The notes: generated from the letters alone by a model not told the origin. 64,000 nt of DNA from Nocardioides sp. S-1144 (GCF_005954645.2 NZ_CP040695.2:372001-436000); one strand, 5' to 3'. Positions 20,298 through 28,273 are shown, counted from the stretch's first letter. Numbers and translations are program-made.

Positions 20298-21512
20298 ATG
20301 AGTGACTCCAACCGCGTCGTCGTCTACAAGGGCCCGGGCGAGGTGGCCGTCGAGACGATGGACTACCCCAGGCTCGAGGTCCCCGCCGAGGTCGCGGACC
20401 ACTTCGGCATCACGAAGAAGGCCCCGCACGCGGTGATCCTCAAGCTGGTCACCACGAACATCTGTGGGTCCGACCAGCACATGGTCCGGGGGCGGACCAC
20501 GGCGCCGATCGGCCAGACGTTGGGCCACGAGATCACCGGCGAGGTCGTCGAGCTGGGCGAGGACGTGCTGTTCGTCAAGAAGGGCGACATCTGCTCGGTC
20601 CCGTTCAACATCGCGTGCGGACGCTGCCGGATGTGCAACGAGGGCAAGACCGGCATCTGCCTCAACGTCAACCCGGCTCGTGCCGGCGCCGCCTACGGGT
20701 ACGTCGACATGGGTGGCTGGATCGGTGGCCAGGCCGACTACGTGATGATCCCCTACGCCGACTTCAACCTCCTGAAGTTCCCGGACCGGGACCAGGCGCT
20801 GGAGAAGATCCTCGACCTGACGATGCTCTCCGACATCTTCCCGACCGGCTACCACGGCGCCTACACCGCCGGGGTCACGACCGGCTCGACCGTCTACGTC
20901 GCCGGCGCCGGACCGGTCGGCCTGGCTGCGGCCTTCTCGGCCCAGCTGCTGGGGGCGTCGGTGGTCCTGGTGGGCGACATGAACGGCGACCGGCTCAAGC
21001 AGGCGGAGAGCTTCGGCTGCGTGGGGATCGACCTGACCACCGACGGGTCGCTGGCCGAGAAGATCGACCAGGTGGTGGGTGAGCCCGAGGTGGACGCCGC
21101 GGTCGACGCGGTGGGGTTCGAGGCCCGCGGCCACGGTGAGGGCGCCGCCGAGGCGCCCGCGACGGTGCTCAACGACGCGATGACCGTCGCCCGGGCCGGT
21201 GCCGGCGTCGGCATCCCGGGCCTCTACGTCACCGGCGACCCCGGCGCGGTGGACGACGCCGCGAAGCAGGGCACCCTGGGCGTGCGCCTCGGTCTCGGCT
21301 GGGCGAAGTCGCACTCGCTGCACACCGGTCAGTGCCCGGTCAAGCAGTACAACCGCAAGCTGATGAACCTGATCCTCAGCGACCGGGCCGACATCGCCAA
21401 GGCGGTCAACGCCAAGACCATCGGTCTCGACCAGGCTCCCGAGGGGTACGCGCAGTTCGACTCGGGCGCGGCCCAGAAGTTCGTCATCGACCCCCACGGC
21501 ATGACCGGCTGA
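20298..21512 (+). CDS. fdhA: Glutathione-independent formaldehyde dehydrogenase (zinc, NAD-dependent)
   Basis: A 404-residue medium-chain dehydrogenase/reductase matching the length of Pseudomonas putida FdhA (about 400). Catalytic zinc ligands: C56 in NICGSDQH and H77-E78 in GHEITGEV. The structural zinc lobe has C107, C110, C113 and C121 (CGRCRMCNEGKTGIC). The Rossmann motif is VYVAGAGPVGLAAA. The subfamily-specific insertions (VNPARAGAAYGYVDMGGWIGGQADYV split around residue 125-150, long C-terminal lobe with NRKLMNLILSDRADIAK) favour this enzyme over ordinary alcohol dehydrogenases. ATG at 20298 has a strong GAGGAGG 7 nt upstream. A Crp-type site lies in its promoter. Confidence 0.87.
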   Translation: MSDSNRVVVYKGPGEVAVETMDYPRLEVPAEVADHFGITKKAPHAVILKLVTTNICGSDQHMVRGRTTAPIGQTLGHEITGEVVELGEDVLFVKKGDICSVPFNIACGRCRMCNEGKTGICLNVNPARAGAAYGYVDMGGWIGGQADYVMIPYADFNLLKFPDRDQALEKILDLTMLSDIFPTGYHGAYTAGVTTGSTVYVAGAGPVGLAAAFSAQLLGASVVLVGDMNGDRLKQAESFGCVGIDLTTDGSLAEKIDQVVGEPEVDAAVDAVGFEARGHGEGAAEAPATVLNDAMTVARAGAGVGIPGLYVTGDPGAVDDAAKQGTLGVRLGLGWAKSHSLHTGQCPVKQYNRKLMNLILSDRADIAKAVNAKTIGLDQAPEGYAQFDSGAAQKFVIDPHGMTG

Positions 21513-21543
21513 CCCCGTTCCCCACCAGGTGGCGGGCCGAGGG

Positions 21544-21560
21544 CGCCGTCGACGACGGCG
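21544..21560 (+). terminator. Small hairpin after fdhA
   Basis: CGCCGTC (21544-21550) and GACGGCG (21554-21560) with a 3-nt loop, followed by TTCTC, 31 bp after the fdhA stop. Confidence 0.5.
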
Positions 21561-21595
21561 TTCTCGGGCCGGGGCACGACCGGACCGGGACGCCC

Positions 21596-21601
21596 TAGGG
21601 T
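21596..21601 (+). promoter_or_regulatory. -10 element TAGGGT for a leaderless transcript
   Basis: TAGGGT ends 6 nt before the ATG at 21608. No Shine-Dalgarno is present. Confidence 0.5.
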
Positions 21602-21607
21602 CGGGAC

Positions 21608-22162
21608 ATGCGCCGCCTCGTGCTCCTCACGGTCCTGGCCGTCGTCGCCACCCTGCTCCCCGCCGCCCCGTCGTCCTCGGCCGACCTGCCCTCGGCGGCC
21701 CAGTGGCGCGCCGACGTGCGCGAGGTGATGGCCGGCTCCCGGGCCCACCTCGCCGAGCGCGCGGCGAGCGCCGCGCCGGGGGAGCGGCTCGCGATCAACC
21801 TCGACGTCGACAACACGATGCTGGCCACCGAGTACGCCAACGGTGAGCCGGTGCGGCCGGTGCTGCGCCTGGCCCGCACCGCCCGGCGGCTCGGGGTCGC
21901 GGTGCTCGTCAACACCGCCCGCGACGAGTCGCAGCGCGCCCGGACGGCCCGCAAGCTCGCCGAGGCCGGCTACGTCGTCGACCTGCTCTGCCTGCGCCAG
22001 CGGGGCACCGGCGCCGCGGCCGGCAAGCAGCGGTGCCGCGCGTGGTTCGCCGACCTCGGCTACGTGCTGGTGGCCAACGTCGGCAACCACCCGCACGACT
22101 TCACCGGCGGCGGCTACGAGCGCGCGTACCGGCTCCCGCGCTACGGCGGGCAGCTCTCCTAG
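21608..22162 (+). CDS. Secreted HAD-family acid phosphatase-like protein
   Basis: A 184-residue protein with a Sec signal peptide (basic MRR, hydrophobic core, cleavage near PSSSA, residues 20-25). The HAD motif I is DVDNT (66-70), then motif II-like VLVNTARDE (about 100). The C-terminal part (NVGNHPHDFTGGGYERAYRLP) resembles class B/plant-type acid phosphatases of the HAD superfamily. It should hydrolyse phosphomonoesters outside the membrane; the substrate is unknown. The start fits a leaderless mRNA. Confidence 0.8.
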   Translation: MRRLVLLTVLAVVATLLPAAPSSSADLPSAAQWRADVREVMAGSRAHLAERAASAAPGERLAINLDVDNTMLATEYANGEPVRPVLRLARTARRLGVAVLVNTARDESQRARTARKLAEAGYVVDLLCLRQRGTGAAAGKQRCRAWFADLGYVLVANVGNHPHDFTGGGYERAYRLPRYGGQLS

Positions 22163-22174
22163 CGGCCGGCACGC

Positions 22175-23668
22175 TCAGGAGCGGTCGAGGTCGACCGTCT
22201 CCGGGGTGTGCAGCCGCACCATGAACCGCAGCGCGTGCGCGGGCGCCGAGGCCGCCGTGGCCAGCGAGACCAGCACCATCGCGGCGAGGGCGAGCGGCAC
22301 CGACCAGGCGGCGGGCTGCCCCACGACGACGTCCACCCAGCCGTCGCCCCACCCGCTCGAGCCGTCGGCCAGCGTCCAGCCGACGGCGGCGACGGACCCG
22401 GCGCCGCCGACGAGCAGGCCCGCCACGGCCCCGGCGGCGGTGAGGCCGCGCCACCAGATGCCGAGCACCAGCAGGGGGCAGAACGTCGAGGCGGCGACCG
22501 CGAAGGCGAGCCCGACGGCGCGGGCCACCCCGAAGTCGGGCAGCAGCAGCGCGGCGGTGAGCGGCACCACGACCGCCACGGCCGTGGCCACCCGGAACGC
22601 CGTCAGGTCGGGCAGTCGCTTCGACGTCACGTCCTGGGTCAGCACCCCGGACACCGCGATCGCCAGCCCCGACGACGTCGACAGGAACGCCGCGAACGCG
22701 CCCGCGGTGACCATCCCGGTCAGCACGTCGCCCAGGAGACCCGGCACCACCAGTCGCGGCAGCTCGAGCACCAGGCTGTCGGAGGCGGTCGGCTCGGCGC
22801 CGTAGGCGCGACCGAGCGCGGCGTAGACCGGCGGCAGGAGGTAGAAGACGCCGAGCAGGGCGAGCACGGCCAGGGTGGTGCGGCGCGCGGCGCGACCGTC
22901 GGGGTTGGTGTAGAACCGCACGACCACGTGCGGCAGGCCCATCGTGCCGAGGAACGTCGCCAGCACCAGCGAGTAGGTCGTGTAGAGCCCCTGGGCACCG
23001 CCGTCCGCCAGGGGGACCGACCAGTCGGCGGCGGTCGCGCTCGGCCCGGACACGCGGTCGCCGGCCCACACCACGAGCAGCACCGCGGCCGGCACGAGCA
23101 GCGCGGTCAGCTTGAGCCAGTACTGGAAGGCCTGCACGAAGGTGATGCTGCGCATCCCGCCGGAGCCGACGCTGACCAGCACGACGAGCCCGACGACGAC
23201 CGGGCCGACCCAGCGCGGCGCGTCGAGGGCGGCGGCCAGGGTGAGCCCGGCGCCCTCGAACTGCGGCAGCAGGTAGAGCCAGCCGATCGCGACGACGAGC
23301 ACCGAGCAGACGTGGCGGACCCGGCGCGAGTCCAGCCGCGCCTCGGCGAAGTCGGGCAGCGTGTAGGCCCCGCTGCGCCGCAGCGGGGCGGCGACCAGCA
23401 CGAGGAGCACCAGGTAGCCCGCCGTCCAGCCGATCGGGTACCAGAGCATGTCGGCGCCGAAGGTGAGCAGCAGCCCCGCGACCCCGAGGAAGGACGCCGC
23501 GCTGAGGTACTCCCCGCCGATCGCGCTCGCGTTGAGGCCCGGGCGCACGGTGCGCGAGGCGACGAAGAAGTCGCTGGTCGTGCGCGAGACCCGGAGCCCC
23601 CAGGTGCCGATCGCGAGGGTCGCGAGCGAGACCAGGACGACCGCCACCAGCCCCGGCACCTGCGTCAC
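22175..23668 (-). CDS. Second sodium:solute symporter (ActP/MctC-like carboxylate permease)
   Basis: A 497-residue protein with about 13 membrane segments and the SSS signature region SDFFVASRTVRPGLNASAIG then GEYLSAASFLGVAG. It is related to the ActP at 8169-9785 but clearly diverged and shorter at the C-terminus. It lies last in a minus-strand unit with a DUF485-like gene, a LytTR response regulator and a LytS-like kinase. This layout resembles carboxylate-sensing kinase/transporter modules (for example BtsSR or YpdAB of E. coli, known to respond to pyruvate), so a short-chain carboxylate such as pyruvate, acetate or propionate is likely, but the exact substrate is not readable. Confidence 0.88.
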   Translation of the reverse strand: MTQVPGLVAVVLVSLATLAIGTWGLRVSRTTSDFFVASRTVRPGLNASAIGGEYLSAASFLGVAGLLLTFGADMLWYPIGWTAGYLVLLVLVAAPLRRSGAYTLPDFAEARLDSRRVRHVCSVLVVAIGWLYLLPQFEGAGLTLAAALDAPRWVGPVVVGLVVLVSVGSGGMRSITFVQAFQYWLKLTALLVPAAVLLVVWAGDRVSGPSATAADWSVPLADGGAQGLYTTYSLVLATFLGTMGLPHVVVRFYTNPDGRAARRTTLAVLALLGVFYLLPPVYAALGRAYGAEPTASDSLVLELPRLVVPGLLGDVLTGMVTAGAFAAFLSTSSGLAIAVSGVLTQDVTSKRLPDLTAFRVATAVAVVVPLTAALLLPDFGVARAVGLAFAVAASTFCPLLVLGIWWRGLTAAGAVAGLLVGGAGSVAAVGWTLADGSSGWGDGWVDVVVGQPAAWSVPLALAAMVLVSLATAASAPAHALRFMVRLHTPETVDLDRS

Positions 23669-23687
23669 GGCCGGTCCACCGGCCGGC

Positions 23688-24062
23688 TCACCGCTCGACC
23701 TCGCCCATCAGCTCGGCGAAGTCGCGCTCGTTGCGCTCGGCCCGCCGCACGTAGTGCCAGCCGAGCAGCACCAGCCACGGGTAGACGAGCACCCCCAGCA
23801 CCAGCCACGCCACCGGCGCCCCGGCCACGCGGACGTCGTCCAGCCCGGGCGCGAGGAAGAACAGCAGCGGCAGCCCGCCCACCGTGACCGTGAGCAGACC
23901 CAGCACCCGCGCCGCCAGCCACAGCTGCTCGCGCAGCAGCGAGCCGAGGTAGACGCCGCCCAGCGGCGAGGCCTCGTCGATGTCGCCGGTGCGCGGGATC
24001 GGCCGCGCCCGTCGGTCCGGTCCGGTCACCCGCACCCGCCGCGGCGGGCCCTGCTCGCTCAC
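23688..24062 (-). CDS. Small two-helix membrane protein, probable DUF485-like symporter partner
   Basis: A 124-residue protein: a hydrophilic N-terminus, transmembrane helices about 53-73 and 83-103, then YVRRAERNERDFAELMGEVER. Its place immediately upstream of a solute symporter (19-bp gap) mirrors the yjcH-actP arrangement at 9785, but the sequence match to DUF485 is weak and it has an extended N-terminus. GTG at 24062 overlaps the response-regulator stop (GTGA). Confidence 0.75.
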   Translation of the reverse strand: MSEQGPPRRVRVTGPDRRARPIPRTGDIDEASPLGGVYLGSLLREQLWLAARVLGLLTVTVGGLPLLFFLAPGLDDVRVAGAPVAWLVLGVLVYPWLVLLGWHYVRRAERNERDFAELMGEVER

Positions 24063-24820
24063 GACGGCTCGGTGGCGTGGAGGAGGCGGTCGCGCAGCTC
24101 GCGGGTGTTGCGGCGGCTGACGCCGAGCTCGGTCCCGCCCCGTCCGACGACGACGGTGCAGCGGCCCCCGGCGGTCCGGACCTCGCGCACGTGGGCGATC
24201 GCGACGAGCAGCGAGCGGTGGATGCGCACGAACCCGGCGTCGCGCCAGTCGTCGGCGAGGGTGGTGAGCGGCACCCGCACCAGGTGGCTGTCGGTCGCGG
24301 TGTGCAGGCGGGCGTAGTCGCCCTGGGCCTCGACGTGGGTGACCTCCGAGCGAGCGACGAAGCGGGTCACCCCCGCGCGTTCCACGGCGATCTGGACGTC
24401 GTGCACCGGCGCCGGGGCGCGCTCGCCGCCGCTCGCCGACTCCACCACGCGCCGCACCGCCTCGGCCAGCCGCTCGGCCCGCACCGGCTTGAGGACGTAG
24501 TCGACCGCGCGCAGGTCGAAGGCCTCGACGGCGTGCGCGTCGTGGGCGGTGACGAAGACGATCGGCGGCGGCGTGCGGAACCGGCTGAGCACGTCGGCGA
24601 GCTCGAGCCCGGTCAACCCGGGCATCTGGACGTCGAGGAAGACGCAGTCGACGTCGTCCTCGCGCAGCACCCTCAGGCCGTCGGTCGCCGAGCCGCAGGT
24701 CAGCACCTCGCCGATCCGGGGGTCGCGGGTCAGGAGGTACTCGAGCTCGTCGAGGGCCGGCCGCTCGTCGTCGACGACCAGCACCCGCAGCCCGCCCGCG
24801 GGGTGCTCGCGGCCGCTCAC
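24059..24820 (-). CDS. LytTR-family response regulator
   Basis: A 253-residue regulator. Receiver domain 11-130: acidic pair D17-D18, phospho-acceptor D63 in CVFLDVQMPG, and K in YVLKPV. The LytTR DNA-binding domain spans about 147-250 (THVEAQGDYARLHT, FVRIHRSLLVAIAHV, LGVSRRNTRELRDRL). GTG at 24820 overlaps the kinase stop (GTGA). It most likely activates the downstream DUF485-like/symporter genes in response to the sensor kinase. Confidence 0.93.
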   Translation of the reverse strand: MSGREHPAGGLRVLVVDDERPALDELEYLLTRDPRIGEVLTCGSATDGLRVLREDDVDCVFLDVQMPGLTGLELADVLSRFRTPPPIVFVTAHDAHAVEAFDLRAVDYVLKPVRAERLAEAVRRVVESASGGERAPAPVHDVQIAVERAGVTRFVARSEVTHVEAQGDYARLHTATDSHLVRVPLTTLADDWRDAGFVRIHRSLLVAIAHVREVRTAGGRCTVVVGRGGTELGVSRRNTRELRDRLLHATEPS

Positions 24821-25932
24821 GCCGAGATCCCGGCGGCGAACTTCGGCACCCGGACGACGACCTTGGTGCCGGCGCCGGGCGCGGTCTCCACGACCAGCCC
24901 GTAGTCGTCGCCGTACGAGGCGCGCAGCCGCGCGTCGACGTTGCCGAGGCCCACGGAGTCGAGGGCGGCATCGCCGGCCAGGGCGCGGCGCACCCGCTCC
25001 GGGTCCTCGCCGGCGCCGTCGTCCTCGACCTCGATGAGGCAGTCCTGGCCGCGGTCGCGGGCGGTGATGGTGACGTGGCCGACCCGGTCGACGCCCTCGA
25101 GGCCGTGGCGGACGGCGTTCTCGACCAGCGGCTGCACGCACAGGAACGGGACGGCGACCGCCAGCACCTCCGGGGCGACGCTCAGCCGCACCTGGAGCCG
25201 GTCGCCGAAGCGGGCCTGCTCGAGGAGCAGGTAGCGCTCGATCGAGCGGAGCTCCTCGGCGAGCGTCGTGTACTCGCCGTGGCGCCGGAAGGAGTAGCGG
25301 GTGAAGTCGGCGAACTCGAGCAGCAGCTCGCGGGCCCGGTCGGGGTCGGTGCGCACGAAGCTGGCGATCGCGCCGAGGGAGTTGTAGACGAAGTGGGGGC
25401 TGATCTGGGCCCGGAGCGCGCGCACCTCGGCCTCGGCGAGCCGCGCGCGCGACAGGTCGAGCTCGGCGAGCGCGAGCTGCCCCGACACCCACGTCGCCAC
25501 CTCGTCGACCGCGCGGGCCAGCCCCGCGGTCGGGTAGGGCGCGAACGCCGCCAGCGTGCCGACGATCCGCTCCTCGACGACCAGCGGGCTCACCACGGCC
25601 GTGCGGACCTCGCAGGCGGGGACGTCGCACGGCAGGTCGGCCCGCTCGAAGCCGCGGGTGCGGCCGCGGTCGAGCGTCTCGGTCAGCAGCGGCGGCACCT
25701 GGCCGACGTGGTGGTCGCCGGCGCCGTCCCAGGCCAGGCAGCCGGCGGTGTCGGTAAGCGCGATGGCGGGGGTGCCGAGGAGGGCGCGCAGGTGTCGGAC
25801 CGAGCGTTCGGCGCTCTCGGCGGTCAGGCCGCCGCGCAGCGCGGGCGCGGCGAGCGAGGCCTGGTGCAGGGTGCGGAACGTCGCCCGGTCCGCCTCGGAG
25901 CCCAGGTGCTTGCGCCGCCACATCCGCGCCAT
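24817..25932 (-). CDS. LytS/YehU-type sensor histidine kinase with GAF-like sensor
   Basis: A 371-residue kinase without convincing transmembrane helices. Residues about 40-155 look like a GAF-type sensor and contain cysteines C65, C102 and C107. The His_kinase (PF06580) phospho-acceptor is H180 in AQISPHFVYNSLGAIASF. The N box is QPLVENAVRHGLE (N272), followed by glycine-rich ATP-lid motifs (DDGAGED, SVGLGNVDARL). Paired with the LytTR regulator by a 4-bp overlap. An intracellular signal sensed by the GAF region is inference. Confidence 0.9.
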   Translation of the reverse strand: MARMWRRKHLGSEADRATFRTLHQASLAAPALRGGLTAESAERSVRHLRALLGTPAIALTDTAGCLAWDGAGDHHVGQVPPLLTETLDRGRTRGFERADLPCDVPACEVRTAVVSPLVVEERIVGTLAAFAPYPTAGLARAVDEVATWVSGQLALAELDLSRARLAEAEVRALRAQISPHFVYNSLGAIASFVRTDPDRARELLLEFADFTRYSFRRHGEYTTLAEELRSIERYLLLEQARFGDRLQVRLSVAPEVLAVAVPFLCVQPLVENAVRHGLEGVDRVGHVTITARDRGQDCLIEVEDDGAGEDPERVRRALAGDAALDSVGLGNVDARLRASYGDDYGLVVETAPGAGTKVVVRVPKFAAGISA

Positions 25933-25939
25933 CGGCGGG

Positions 25940-26857
25940 TCAGCGGAAGTCGATGAGCAGGACGCCGGCGTCGTCGTCGAGGCCGGTCAGGCCGGCGGCG
26001 ACGCGGGGGAGCGTGTGCGCGGAGTCGGTCATCGGGTCGTCGCCGGCCCGTGCTCCCGACGCGGACCCCGGGACGGTGATCGGCACGGTGGGCTCGGGCA
26101 CCGGGGTCGGCGCCGGCTCCGGGCGGTCGACCACCACCGCGCGGTAGCAGGCGGTGACGTAGGGCAGCTGCATGCCGTCCATGCCGCGGCCGTAGTCGTC
26201 GTACAGCGCGAGGACGTCGGCGACCGTGCGCTCCCGCTCGCTGTCGCCCAGGACCGCGACGTTCGAGCGCGAGCGCACGAGGTCCTGGATCGAGCGGCGG
26301 TCGACGACCTGCCAGTGCTTGAACGACCCGGTCTCCACGTCGCCGAAGTCGGACGACGCCGCCACCGCGGCGAGCGGGTCGGTGAGGTCCTCCTGGGTGC
26401 CGATGATCCGGCCGAGCTTGCGGACCCAGGGGATCCGCGCGTCGCGCTGGTTCCAGACGGCGGCGAGCACGCCGCCGGGCTTGAGCACCCGGGCGATCTC
26501 GGGCAGCGCCCGCTCGGCGTCGAACCAGTGGAAGCACTGGCCGGCGACCACGACGTCGACCGAGCGGTCGGGCAGCGGGATCTCCTCCGCGCCGCTGGCC
26601 GAGGTCGGGACGTCGGGCAGGTGGCGCCGGAGCACCTCGAGCATCGCCTCGTCGGGCTCGGTCGCGTAGACCTCGTGGCCCAGCGCGACCAGCCGCTCGG
26701 TCAGCTTGCCGGTGCCGGCCCCCAGCTCGAGGACGGCGACCGGCTCGGTGCCGACGAGCCACGCGACGGCGTCCGCGGGGTAGGTCGGGCGCCCCCGGTC
26801 GTAGGCGTCGGCCACGCCGCCGAAGGAGCGGGCGTGGCGCTGCTGGTCCTCGGTCAT
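25940..26857 (-). CDS. Class I SAM-dependent methyltransferase
   Basis: A 305-residue protein of the Methyltransf_11 type: motif I VLELGAGTGKLTERL (42-56), acidic loop ATEPDEAML, and VDVVVAGQCFHWFDAERAL. The last 60 residues are Pro/Ala-rich and look like an appended tail. The substrate is unknown. It is first in the minus-strand unit ending with the second symporter; the kinase start is only 7 bp from its stop. The ATG at 26857 is 7 nt after a TACGCT -10 box, indicating a leaderless mRNA. Confidence 0.85.
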   Translation of the reverse strand: MTEDQQRHARSFGGVADAYDRGRPTYPADAVAWLVGTEPVAVLELGAGTGKLTERLVALGHEVYATEPDEAMLEVLRRHLPDVPTSASGAEEIPLPDRSVDVVVAGQCFHWFDAERALPEIARVLKPGGVLAAVWNQRDARIPWVRKLGRIIGTQEDLTDPLAAVAASSDFGDVETGSFKHWQVVDRRSIQDLVRSRSNVAVLGDSERERTVADVLALYDDYGRGMDGMQLPYVTACYRAVVVDRPEPAPTPVPEPTVPITVPGSASGARAGDDPMTDSAHTLPRVAAGLTGLDDDAGVLLIDFR

Positions 26858-26864
26858 CGGGGTC

Positions 26865-26885
26865 AGCGTAGTCCGCGGATACCGT
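26865..26885. promoter_or_regulatory. Back-to-back leaderless promoters for methyltransferase and Fic-like genes
   Basis: Minus-strand TACGCT (26865-26870) lies 7 nt before the ATG at 26857. Plus-strand TACCGT (26880-26885) lies 7 nt before the GTG at 26893. The -10 boxes are only 9 bp apart, so each -35 region falls inside the other gene and the two polymerases would collide or exclude each other. Confidence 0.5.
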
Positions 26886-26892
26886 TGCGCCC

Positions 26893-27624
26893 GTGACCTC
26901 CGACCCCCTGTCGTGGCTGGTGTCGCTCGAGGGCGTCCCGTCGGCCTACGCAGCCACCCGCGACGGCATCGACGTGATGCTCCGCGACCGTGGCCTGCGC
27001 CGCACCTCTCCCGAGACGACCGCCGAGTCGCTGCTGCGCGGCGCGCACGCGAGCGCGGTGCTCGAGGGCTCCGCCTCGACGCTGCTCGAGGTGCGCTCCG
27101 GCGAGGCCGACGAGGTGGCCGCCGACAGCGTGCGGCTCTCGAGCGAGCTGCTCTCGCTGGTGCCGGCGCTGGGCCGCTCGCCCCTGCAGGCCCTGGCCCG
27201 CATCCACGCCCTGGCCGGCTCCGGCTCGGTGCCGCCCGAGCGGCTCGGCCGGCCCCGCGACGCCGAGTCGTCGGCCCGGCTGCGCGACGTCGCCGCCGTC
27301 CTGTCGACGCCGACCGACGCGCCGGCCCTGCTCGTCGCCGCCCTCGTGCACGCCGAGCTGGTCACCGCGGCGCCGTTCGCCTCCCACAACGGGTTGGTGG
27401 CCCGCGCCGTCGAGCGGCTGGTGCTGGTGGCGCGCGGCGTCGACGAGAAGTCGCTCGTCGTCCCCGAGGCCGGGCACCTGGCCCTGCGCGCGGCGTACGA
27501 GTCGAACCTGCGGGGCTACGCCGAGGGCGGCGCGGCCGGCGTCCACGCCTGGGCGCTCTACGCGGCCGAGGCGTACGCCGCCGGCGCGGAGGCGAGCCCG
27601 TTGCGACGGGCCGCCGAGGAGTAG
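26893..27624 (+). CDS. Fic-fold protein with degenerate active site and intact inhibitory motif
   Basis: A 243-residue protein. Residues 54-59 (SAVLEG) match the Fic autoinhibitory motif (S/T)xxxE(G/N). Residues 160-171 (APFASHNGLVAR) align with the Fic core HPFxDGNGRxxR, but the catalytic His is Ala160, the metal-site Asp is Ser164 and the Arg is Leu168; Pro161, Phe162, Asn166, Gly167 and Arg171 remain. It is therefore probably not an AMP-transferase. Homologues in actinobacteria are often labelled oxidoreductase without support. The GTG start follows a TACCGT box (leaderless). Confidence 0.7.
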   Translation: MTSDPLSWLVSLEGVPSAYAATRDGIDVMLRDRGLRRTSPETTAESLLRGAHASAVLEGSASTLLEVRSGEADEVAADSVRLSSELLSLVPALGRSPLQALARIHALAGSGSVPPERLGRPRDAESSARLRDVAAVLSTPTDAPALLVAALVHAELVTAAPFASHNGLVARAVERLVLVARGVDEKSLVVPEAGHLALRAAYESNLRGYAEGGAAGVHAWALYAAEAYAAGAEASPLRRAAEE

Positions 27625-27636
27625 GTCGAGCGTGCA

Positions 27637-27671
27637 GGTGGCGCCCGAGCCACGAGGGATCGAGCGCCACC
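27637..27671. terminator. Hairpin after the Fic-like gene
   Basis: GGTGGCGC (27637-27644) pairs with GCGCCACC (27664-27671), 19-nt loop, 12 bp past the stop. It could terminate either the plus-strand gene or a minus-strand small RNA. Confidence 0.5.
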
Positions 27672-27846
27672 GCTGACACGTGTTCCGCTGGCTACCAAGC
27701 GTGCTGTCTCTTCTTGCTGCCCCGGGAGCATCCCGGGAACAGGCGCCCTGTCGGAAGGGTGGATCGCCGCGTGGGTACCCGGATCACGTGTTGCTCTTGA
27801 GTTGTCGACCTGCCCCCTGTCTACGCTCGTCGGCGGGCGCGCACAA
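27640..27846 (-). ncRNA. Possible minus-strand small RNA with its own promoter
   Basis: The 277-bp gap between two convergent genes has no convincing ORF. On the minus strand TTGTGC (27841-27846) and TAGACA (27818-27823) are separated by exactly 17 bp, a good promoter. The predicted transcript (from about 27811) would contain ACAGG-GCG-CCTGT-type (27739-27751) and CCCGGGA/TCCCGGG (27721-27737) hairpins and end at the GGTGGCGC hairpin. Two CACGTG sites (27677, 27785) bracket the hairpins. I could not match it to 6C RNA, SRP RNA, tmRNA or a riboswitch. Strand and boundaries are uncertain. Confidence 0.3.
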
Positions 27847-27901
27847 GAGTTGACTTTTGCCCTGGGAGGGTGGCGGGCGCGTCCGGGCCGGCGGCGTGGT
27901 C

Positions 27902-28258
27902 TCAGAGCCGGAGGCGCTGGGCGATCTCCCGACCGGTCGGGGGCTGGCTGAGCCCCAGGTCGCCGGGGGTCACCGCGGCGCCGTCAGGGGTGCGGCCGGC
28001 GAGGTAGAAGGTCACCCGGTTGACGCCGTCGCCGAGCAGCCCGTCGAGGACCCGGTGCACGGTGCGCAGCACCTCGAGGAACGTGGGGGTGTCGAGGACG
28101 TCGACGGTGCCGGACAGCGCTCCCGAGGCGTTCTGCTGGTGGTTGTAGGTGAGGTCCTGGGCGACGACGCCGGGCAGCACCCGGACGGCGTCCCGCACGG
28201 TCTGGGTGACCACGCTCGCGCCGGGCCGACCGCCGAGCATCTTGGACAGCAGGCCCAT
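27902..28258 (-). CDS. Hypothetical protein, third gene of the WXG100-like/lipase operon
   Basis: A 118-residue soluble protein with a mixed alpha/beta composition and no signal peptide or membrane segment. It starts MGLLSKMLGG and has a central strand-rich part (TVDVLDTPTFLEVLRTVHRVLD, split by a short loop before VTFYLAGRTPDG). I do not recognise the family. It begins 15 bp after the lipase-like gene's stop, on the same strand, so it is probably co-transcribed. An immunity or chaperone role is possible from context only. Confidence 0.7.
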   Translation of the reverse strand: MGLLSKMLGGRPGASVVTQTVRDAVRVLPGVVAQDLTYNHQQNASGALSGTVDVLDTPTFLEVLRTVHRVLDGLLGDGVNRVTFYLAGRTPDGAAVTPGDLGLSQPPTGREIAQRLRL

Positions 28259-28273
28259 CCGGCACTCCTCGGG

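Noticed and set aside
27640..27846. 6C RNA, SRP RNA or c-di-AMP riboswitch in the intergenic region
   Set aside because: No paired loops with six or more C, no GGAAGGAAGCAGC-type SRP motif and no ydaO-like conserved core; also no downstream gene on the transcribed strand for a riboswitch.
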